Assembly: GCF_000419605.1 (NCBI RefSeq)
Contig: NZ_ATTI01000001.1
Location: 2,576,501 to 2,640,500, forward strand
Source: Sphingomonas phyllosphaerae 5.2
GTDB taxonomy: Bacteria; Pseudomonadota; Alphaproteobacteria; Sphingomonadales; Sphingomonadaceae
DNA: 64,000 bases
Direction of reading: 5' to 3'
Part shown: piece after piece, positions 58,717-64,000 of the stretch
Layout of the letters: the number at the start of each line of letters is the position of its first letter
Numbering within the stretch: position 1 is the stretch's first letter
The notes under the pieces: generated by a model
Database searches by the model: none
What the model saw: only the letters and a program-made list of their open reading frames with translations
What the model was told of the DNA's origin: nothing
Translations under genes and position numbers: made by a program

Positions 58717-59805
58717 TCAGCCGGCGATACCCAGCGCTTCGGCGACGACCGTGTTGACGATCCGCCCGCCGCGCACGTTCACGCCCTCCATCAAACCGGC
58801 GTCCGCTTCCGCCGCCGCATAGCCGCGGTCGGCCAGCGCCAGCCCGTAAGGCAGGGTGGCATTGTTCAGCGCGTGGCTGCTGGTCAGCGGCACCGCACCC
58901 GGCATGTTGGCGACGCAATAATGGATCACGCCGTCCACCTCATAGGTCGGCTCGGCGTGGGTCGTCGCATGGCTGGTCTCGAAACACCCGCCCTGGTCGA
59001 TTGCCACGTCGACCAGCACCGCACGCGGCTTCATCAGCTTCAGCATCGGGCGCGTCACCAGCTTCGGCGCCGAAGCACCGGGGATCAGCACCGCGCCGAT
59101 CACCGCATCGGCCTCCGAAATCTCGTGCTCGATCGATTCCAGCGTCGACACGCGTGTGCGCACCCGGCCCTGGAACAGCTCGTCCAGTTCGCGCAGCCGC
59201 GGGATCGAGCGGTCGATGATCGTCACTTCCGCGCCCAGCCCGACCGCCATGCGCGCCGCATGCGTGCCGACCACGCCGCCACCCAGCACCACGATCCGCG
59301 CCGGCTGCACGCCGGGCACGCCACCGATCAGCACGCCACGACCGCCATTGACCGCCTTCAGCGCGGTACCGGCCGCCTCGATCGACAGTCGCCCGGCCAC
59401 TTCGCTCATCGGCGCCAGCAGCGGCAGATGCCCGCGCGCATCGGTCACCGTCTCATAGGCGACGGCCGTCACGCCGGATGCCTGCAAACCCTTCGCCTGC
59501 TCGGGATCGGGTGCGAGGTGCAGGTAGGTGAACAGGATCTGGTCCTCGCGCAGCTGCACCCATTCGCCCGGCTGCGGCTCCTTCACCTTCACCACCATCT
59601 GCGCGGTGGCGAACACTTCCTCGGCGCTGTCGACGATCCCGGCACCCGCGGCGCGATATGCATCGTCGTCGGCGGCGATGCCGGCGCCCGCGCCGCTCTG
59701 TACGATCACCTCATGGCCATGTGCGACATATTCGCGCACCGCACCGGGGGTCAGGCCGACACGATATTCGTGGTTCTTGATTTCCTTGGGCACGCCGATG
59801 CGCAT
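58717..59805 (-). CDS. ald: Alanine dehydrogenase
   Basis: The 362-residue enzyme converts alanine to pyruvate and ammonia with NAD. It opens with [20 protein letters not shown], has the substrate-binding [11 protein letters not shown] and [12 protein letters not shown], the NAD-binding [25 protein letters not shown] and the segment [18 protein letters not shown], all diagnostic for Ald. It is divergent from an Lrp/AsnC regulator, which in many bacteria activates ald in response to alanine. Confidence 0.97.
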   Translation of the reverse strand: MRIGVPKEIKNHEYRVGLTPGAVREYVAHGHEVIVQSGAGAGIAADDDAYRAAGAGIVDSAEEVFATAQMVVKVKEPQPGEWVQLREDQILFTYLHLAPDPEQAKGLQASGVTAVAYETVTDARGHLPLLAPMSEVAGRLSIEAAGTALKAVNGGRGVLIGGVPGVQPARIVVLGGGVVGTHAARMAVGLGAEVTIIDRSIPRLRELDELFQGRVRTRVSTLESIEHEISEADAVIGAVLIPGASAPKLVTRPMLKLMKPRAVLVDVAIDQGGCFETSHATTHAEPTYEVDGVIHYCVANMPGAVPLTSSHALNNATLPYGLALADRGYAAAEADAGLMEGVNVRGGRIVNTVVAEALGIAG

Positions 59806-59919
59806 CGTTCAGGCTCCTCTATCCTTGCCCGACAGCATAGCGCAGCCATCGCGGCGGAACCGGGCGAAGTTCGCGATCCGCGCGTGACTTCACGCAGCAA
59901 TCCGGCATGATCCGCGCGG

Positions 59920-60402
59920 ATGACGCAGAAACCCTACGCACCCGATCGAATCGACCGTCGCCTGATCGCGCTGCTGCTCGACAATGCGCGGGCCACCGCC
60001 TTCACGCTCGCCGAGGCGATCGGCCGCTCCGCCACCGCGGTGGCGCGGCGGCAACGCGCGCTGGAGGAAGCGGGAGTCATCACCGGCTATGCCGCGCGGC
60101 TCGACCTCGCAAAGCTGGGTTGCGAGACGATCGTCCACATCAAGGTGACGCTGGAGAGCCAGCGGATCGACGTGCTCGATGCCTTCGAAACGGCGATCGC
60201 CGCCAGCCCGTCGGTGGTGCGCTGCGAATTGATGTCGGGCAGCTACGACTATCTCGTCACCGTCCGCGCCCGCGACCTGTCCGATTTCGCGCGTATCCAC
60301 CGCGACGAACTCTCGCGCCTGCCCGGCGTCACGCAGATGGAAAGCGGCTTCGTCCTGCGCGAGGTCGTCGCCCCGCGTCTCCCGCTGGCGTTGCTGGACT
60401 GA
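59920..60402 (+). CDS. Lrp/AsnC-family regulator
   Basis: The 160-residue protein has an N-terminal helix-turn-helix (IDRRLIALLLDNARATAFTLAEAIGRSATAVARRQRALEEAGVI) and a C-terminal RAM ligand-binding domain (IVHIKVTLESQRIDVLDAFETAI...VRCELMSGSYDYLVTVRARDLSDF). It is divergent from ald over 114 bp, so it is probably the alanine-responsive regulator AldR. A GAAGT/ACTTC inverted repeat at 59866-59891 lies between the genes. Confidence 0.93.
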   Translation: MTQKPYAPDRIDRRLIALLLDNARATAFTLAEAIGRSATAVARRQRALEEAGVITGYAARLDLAKLGCETIVHIKVTLESQRIDVLDAFETAIAASPSVVRCELMSGSYDYLVTVRARDLSDFARIHRDELSRLPGVTQMESGFVLREVVAPRLPLALLD

Positions 60403-60442
60403 CCGCTCTCCCGTTTCTCGCCCGTGCGGCAACCGCGCGCCG

Positions 60443-61438
60443 CTACTTCCGCCCCGCCGCATAGATTGCGTCCAGCACCCGCGCCGTGGCGACATGCTCG
60501 CCAGCACCGGCATCGAACCGTGCGCCACCCGCCAACCGCGTCGCCCAGTCGACCGCGGCACGCCCGCCCCAATCGTCGGGCGGCACCGCCAGCGTCTCAC
60601 GCGCCGTCCCGCGGAAATGCTCCGCGGTAAAATCGTAGAACGATCCCGCGACGTTGCGCAGCGCAGCGCCGCCCTCGGTGCCGTAAAAGGCTGCCTCGAT
60701 CACCGCGTCCTGCCCGGCGTGCAACCGCCACGAACACGCCAACCGCACCGTCACGCCATTGTCGAGCCGCACGCTGGCCGCCGCATAATCCTCGACCGCC
60801 TCGGCCCCGACCGGTCCCCCGGCGGCGTAGAGCGCTGCGTCCACCCCGGCGACCTCCGCACCGGGATTGAGCCACAGGGCAAGGTCCGCCAGATGGATGC
60901 CGAGATCCATGACGCACCCGCCGCCCGATTGTGCACGGTCGTAGAACCACGGCTTGTCCGGCCCGTACGCATTGTGGAACGTCAGATCGATCGCGAACAC
61001 CCGCCCCAGCGCTCCGCCCTGCACCAGCGGCGCGATCGCGCGCATTCCGGCGGTGTGGCGATACGACAGGTCCACCCCCAGCAGCCGGTCGGCCCGCCGC
61101 GCCGCCTCGACCACCGCTGCGGTCTCCGCCGCATCGCGGCCCAACGGCTTCTGGCAGAACACCGCCACCCCCGCTTCCAGCGCCGCGATCGACTGCGCGG
61201 CGTGCAGCGCGCTCGGCGTCGCGATCACCACGCCGTCGAGCCCGAGCGCCAGCATCTCCGCCAGCGACGCGCACGCGACAGCCTCGGGCGCGACGCCGGT
61301 CGCCTCCGCCACCATCTCCGGCGAGGGATCGCCGACCGCCACCGCGTCGACGGCGCCGCTCGCCACCATCGCCGCCATCCGATGCCGTCCGATCCACCCC
61401 GTGCCGAGGAAGCCGACGCGCGGTTTGCGCTCAGTCAT
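60443..61438 (-). CDS. Gfo/Idh/MocA-family oxidoreductase
   Basis: The 331-residue protein is a sugar-type NAD(P) oxidoreductase: RVGFLGTGWIGRHRMAAMV (NAD-binding), VAVFCQKPLGRDAAET (EKP-like motif; here QKP), DLSYRHTAGMRAIAPLV and GGGCVMDLGIHLADLALWL (catalytic Asp/His). Members oxidise or reduce sugars and inositols. It is 27 bp downstream of the alcohol dehydrogenase gene on the same strand and probably belongs to the right-edge cassette. The exact substrate is unknown. Confidence 0.9.
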   Translation of the reverse strand: MTERKPRVGFLGTGWIGRHRMAAMVASGAVDAVAVGDPSPEMVAEATGVAPEAVACASLAEMLALGLDGVVIATPSALHAAQSIAALEAGVAVFCQKPLGRDAAETAAVVEAARRADRLLGVDLSYRHTAGMRAIAPLVQGGALGRVFAIDLTFHNAYGPDKPWFYDRAQSGGGCVMDLGIHLADLALWLNPGAEVAGVDAALYAAGGPVGAEAVEDYAAASVRLDNGVTVRLACSWRLHAGQDAVIEAAFYGTEGGAALRNVAGSFYDFTAEHFRGTARETLAVPPDDWGGRAAVDWATRLAGGARFDAGAGEHVATARVLDAIYAAGRK

Positions 61439-61465
61439 GCGTCACATTCTCCACTCGCGGCCCGA

Positions 61466-62425
61466 TCACTCGAACGTCACCACGGCCTTCACGAACCCGG
61501 CGGGCTTGTCGCGGGTGGCGGCTACCGCCTCATTCAGCTCCGCCAACGCGAAGCGATGCGTCAGCAGTGCGGCGAGGTCGACGCGCCCGCCGGCCACCGC
61601 CGCCACCGCTTCGTTCAACCCCCGCAGGTTCACGCGCGGATCGCGTTCGTGCGCGTTGATCACGTCGATACCCTTCCAGTTCCAGTCCTGCATGTTCACC
61701 TGCCGCGGACCGTCCTGATGATATCCCGCCACCACCAGCCGGCCGCCGAACCCGACGATCGCGGAGGCGAGGTCCAGCGGCCACTGCTTGCCCACCGCCT
61801 CGATCACCCGCTCGCACAGCGCTCCATCCGTCAGCGCCTTCACCTTCTCGATGATCGCCCAGTGATCGTCCATCGGCACCGTCTCGGCCGCGCCGTTCGC
61901 GCGCGCCAGCGCCAGCGATTCCTCCCGCCGTGAAATCGCGATCACCCGCGCACCCGCGTCACTCGCCAGCTTCGTCAGCACCGCACCCAGGAAGCCGATG
62001 CCGACGATCGCCACCGTTTGCCCCGGCAGCACGTCGGCGCGGCGGAAGATGTTCATCGCACATGCCAGCGGCTCGCCTGGAAACGCCTGTCCGTCCAGCG
62101 CGGCGGGCAAGCGCACCAGCTGGTCGACCGTCGCCACGTCATATGGCGCAAATCCGCGTTCCGACATCATCGTCACCCGTTCGCCGGCCGCGACGTCGCT
62201 CACGCCCTCGCCCAGCGCGTCGACCACGCCCCAGCCCTCATGCCCCATCCCGCCGGGCGCGCCGGGATAGGTCGACCACGGCTGCCCCTCCCATGGCTCG
62301 ATGTTCGACGCACATACGCCGCATCCCTCCAGCCGCACCCGCACCTCACCCGGTCCGGGTTGCGGCACGGGGGCATCCTGCATCTCGAAACGTCCCGGCC
62401 CCACCAGCACCGCCGCGCGCATCAT
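61466..62425 (-). CDS. Zinc-type medium-chain alcohol dehydrogenase
   Basis: The 319-residue MDR-family enzyme has a GroES-like N-terminal domain with the catalytic Cys in GCGVCASNIEPW and the conserved GGMGHEGWGVV, then a Rossmann domain (TVAIVGIGFLGAVLTKLASDAGARVIAIS). The structural zinc four-cysteine lobe is absent, as in some sugar-acting relatives. Either of two adjacent ATG codons (62425, 62422) may start. Only 35 bp separate it from the divergent DUF1003 gene. It is the upstream partner of the Gfo/Idh/MocA gene. Confidence 0.88.
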   Translation of the reverse strand: MMRAAVLVGPGRFEMQDAPVPQPGPGEVRVRLEGCGVCASNIEPWEGQPWSTYPGAPGGMGHEGWGVVDALGEGVSDVAAGERVTMMSERGFAPYDVATVDQLVRLPAALDGQAFPGEPLACAMNIFRRADVLPGQTVAIVGIGFLGAVLTKLASDAGARVIAISRREESLALARANGAAETVPMDDHWAIIEKVKALTDGALCERVIEAVGKQWPLDLASAIVGFGGRLVVAGYHQDGPRQVNMQDWNWKGIDVINAHERDPRVNLRGLNEAVAAVAGGRVDLAALLTHRFALAELNEAVAATRDKPAGFVKAVVTFE

Positions 62426-62460
62426 GCTTCCATTTTCCTGGTCCAAGCGTTTGACTTTCC

Positions 62461-62970
62461 ATGAATGATTCTACCGACCTCAACGGCGCGCTGGCCGCCA
62501 ACATCGATCGGCTGACCGATCGGCAACGCCGCGTGGAGGCCGAAGCGCCCTGGTCGGAACGGCTGGCCGGCCGCATCACCGCCTTCACCGGGTCGATGCT
62601 GTTCGTCCTGCTGCATCTGTGCTTCTTCGGCGGCTGGATCGTCTGGAACCTGTGGCTCGCGCCGAAGTTCGATCCGACGTTCGTGGTGCTGGCGATGATC
62701 GCGTCGGTGGAGGCGATCTTCCTCTCCACCTTCGTCCTCATCAGCCAGAATCGCATGGCGGCGCAGGCGCAGGCCCGTGCCGATCTCGACCTGCACATCA
62801 ACCTGCTGGCCGAACACGAACTCTCCCGCCTGACCACCCTGGTCCGCCGTATCGCCGAGCGGCTCGACGTCGAGCCGCCCGCCGACCTGGCCGAAATCGA
62901 GCAGGACGTCCGTGCCGAGGATGTGCTGGACACCCTCGATCAGGTCACGCCGCGACAATCTGCGGGGTGA
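62461..62970 (+). CDS. DUF1003 membrane protein
   Basis: The 169-residue protein is of the DUF1003 family: an N-terminal soluble part (LTDRQRRVEAEAPWSERLAGRI), two membrane helices (FTGSMLFVLLHLCFFGGWIVWNLW and FVVLAMIASVEAIFLSTFVLI) and a C-terminal helix with the NRMAAQAQARADLDLHINLLAEHELSRL motif. Function is unknown. It lies on the plus strand inside a minus-strand cassette. Its last 26 bases overlap the 3' end of the convergent glycosidase-like gene. Confidence 0.92.
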   Translation: MNDSTDLNGALAANIDRLTDRQRRVEAEAPWSERLAGRITAFTGSMLFVLLHLCFFGGWIVWNLWLAPKFDPTFVVLAMIASVEAIFLSTFVLISQNRMAAQAQARADLDLHINLLAEHELSRLTTLVRRIAERLDVEPPADLAEIEQDVRAEDVLDTLDQVTPRQSAG

Positions 62971-63862
62971 CCGCCTTCGGCGCGGCGGTGGCCGGCGCGT
63001 AACGGTCGATCATCCACGCACAGAAATCCGCGAACGCCTGCGGGTCGCGCGCCGCGCTGCTGTGATGCGGCTGGATGCCGAGATGCTCGGGCGTGAAGCA
63101 AAACGTCACCGTGGTGTCGAACTCGGCCAGCGCTTCCATCTGCCGGTCGAACCAGTCGATCGCGTCGGGACGGAAGCTGTCGGCCCAGCTCAGCCCGGTG
63201 CGCAACTTCTTCGTCCCCAGCCGGCGCATCCACTTGACCGCATCGTCCAGCCGCGGGTCCTGATAATGGAACCACTGCATCAGCCCCATCTCCGACGCGA
63301 CCTTGGCATAACTGTCGAGCGACGGCTTGGGCGTGCCGTCGGCGCGGATCAGCCCCATGTAGAAATGCCGGTAATAGCTCGATCCCTCCGCCTCGCGGTG
63401 GCGGGTGGTCGCGCCCCATTCCTGCGGCAGGTCGAACAGCGAATACCAGTAGATGCGCGGCACGCGACCGATCAGCAGCTCGGCGGTCTTCTCGACGCCG
63501 AACACCTGCACCTCCTCGGCCCCGAACGATCCGACGCCCACCTCGGTCACCCACACCGGCTTGTCCGTCACCGCCTCGATCTCGGCGATCTTGGCGGGCC
63601 AGTCGTGGATGCTCCACAGGTTCCAGTCCAGCGGGAAGCCGTGCACCGCGATCACGTCGACCGCGTCGAGGCAGCCGTGCCCCTCCAGCCTTTTCACCCA
63701 CAGCGGATCGATCGGCGACATGCCGCCCAGCACGCGCGTGACGTTCGGGTTGACCGCCGCGATCGACGCGCCAGCGCGCGACACCATGTCGGCGAACAGC
63801 GACCAGTCGGGGTCGACCTCCGGATCCCAATGCGACTTGTTGTTGGGCTCGTTCCAGATCAT
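62945..63862 (-). CDS. Glycoside-hydrolase-like protein, apparently a circularly permuted TIM barrel
   Basis: The 305-residue product starts MIWNEPNNKSHWDP, so the clan-A acid/base Glu is at residue 5. The likely nucleophile is Glu107 in PVWVTEVGVGSFG, and typical late-barrel elements follow (RIYWYSLFDLP and MGLIRADGTPKPSLDSYAK). The remaining C-terminal part (DAVKWMRRLGTKKLRTGLSW, TTVTFCFTPEH, FADFCAWMIDRYA) reads like the first three strands of a GH39/GH5-like barrel that normally precede the NEP motif. A start 30 codons upstream (TTG) is possible but adds only a basic leader overlapping the methyltransferase tail. It is 11 bp downstream of that tail. Confidence 0.8.
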   Translation of the reverse strand: MIWNEPNNKSHWDPEVDPDWSLFADMVSRAGASIAAVNPNVTRVLGGMSPIDPLWVKRLEGHGCLDAVDVIAVHGFPLDWNLWSIHDWPAKIAEIEAVTDKPVWVTEVGVGSFGAEEVQVFGVEKTAELLIGRVPRIYWYSLFDLPQEWGATTRHREAEGSSYYRHFYMGLIRADGTPKPSLDSYAKVASEMGLMQWFHYQDPRLDDAVKWMRRLGTKKLRTGLSWADSFRPDAIDWFDRQMEALAEFDTTVTFCFTPEHLGIQPHHSSAARDPQAFADFCAWMIDRYAPATAAPKAVTPQIVAA

Positions 63863-63873
63863 CGCCGCTTCGA

Positions 63874-64000
63874 TCACGCGCGCATTCCCCCCGTGGATGG
63901 ATAGACCGCCGCTGGCCCGTGCTCTGCGAAGGGCACGTCGGCGATACGACAAAGATAGACGTCGTCCTGCGGATGCGCGGTCACCGTGAAGCCCGCGGCG
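63874..64000 (-). CDS. C-terminus of a probable TIGR04290-type methyltransferase (partial)
   Basis: The last 41 codons of a gene entering from the right edge: GFTVTAHPQDDVYLCRIADV, then PFAEHGPAAVYPSTGGMRA and a TGA. The AHPxDxVYxCR and GPxAVYPxxGG patterns recall the end of the TIGR04290 (Rta_06860-type) methyltransferases; this is from memory and only the tail is visible. It is 11 bases upstream of the glycosidase-like gene, so they are probably one operon. Confidence 0.5.
   Translation of the reverse strand, partial: AAGFTVTAHPQDDVYLCRIADVPFAEHGPAAVYPSTGGMRA

Overview
This 64 kb window is high-GC chromosomal DNA from an alphaproteobacterium, almost certainly a sphingomonad (Sphingomonas or a close relative). 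The evidence is the rpoB/rpoC sequences, the zwf-pgl-edd-glk-eda Entner-Doudoroff block, short intergenic hairpin repeats, a PEP-CTERM protein, a large TonB receptor, a PmtA-type methyltransferase and several FadL/CopAB-type genes. I see no prophage, integrase, transposase, CRISPR array, rRNA or tRNA. Most of the window is ordinary core and near-core chromosome. High GC creates very long antisense open frames, which I have left out.

Layout. 1-6.9 kb: 3' end of rpoB, an unusual inverted pair of hairpin repeats, rpoC and its terminator. 7.2-11 kb: a candidate microprotein, a secreted protein and a divergent Mfd-family translocase. 11-16 kb (minus strand): a fatty-acid module of thiolase, FadN-type dehydrogenase/hydratase and FadL, with a candidate operator upstream. 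16-21 kb: a TIGR02001-like outer-membrane protein pair, a DUF2721 protein, the copper resistance pair copAB and a small membrane protein. 21-30 kb: moaB, a GFA protein, a radical SAM protein, a DUF4188/TetR divergent pair with twin operators, dnaE, an HdeD-like protein, glutathione peroxidase and a GNAT enzyme. 30-39 kb: lolD and lolC/E, a TonB receptor, an hsp20 gene with a sigma-32 promoter and a possible RNA thermometer, a PEP-CTERM SGNH hydrolase, pyrG and secG. 39-47 kb: a MarR regulator, an overlapping SH3 protein, argC, then the Entner-Doudoroff genes. 47-54 kb: entericidin, an M20 hydrolase, a NIPSNAP protein, a 2-hydroxyacid dehydrogenase and a two-component system divergent from a proline-rich exported protein. 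54-58 kb: a lipid neighbourhood (psd, a membrane-anchored class-III aminotransferase, an Mpo1/DUF962-like protein, pmtA). 58-60 kb: a small charged protein, alanine dehydrogenase and an Lrp regulator.

The right edge (60.4-64 kb) is the most interesting part. A Gfo/Idh/MocA oxidoreductase, a zinc-type alcohol dehydrogenase, a glycoside-hydrolase-like protein and the tail of a probable methyltransferase lie on the minus strand, interrupted by a DUF1003 gene on the plus strand. The glycosidase-like protein starts at the Asn-Glu-Pro active-site motif of a TIM barrel and carries what look like the first barrel strands at its C-terminus, i.e. it appears circularly permuted. The set resembles a poorly characterised cassette that I recall being associated with TIGR04290-type methyltransferases; it continues beyond the window.

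How the genes work together: glucose is phosphorylated by Glk and oxidised through Zwf, Pgl, Edd and Eda to pyruvate and glyceraldehyde-3-phosphate. Fatty acids enter through FadL and are cut by the FadN/thiolase pair. Psd and PmtA make phosphatidylethanolamine and its methylated forms, and LolCDE-type proteins release lipoproteins from the inner membrane. Coordinates of starts were chosen by family length, signal peptides, ribosome binding sites and 4-base overlaps. All functions are inferred from sequence recognition without database searches.
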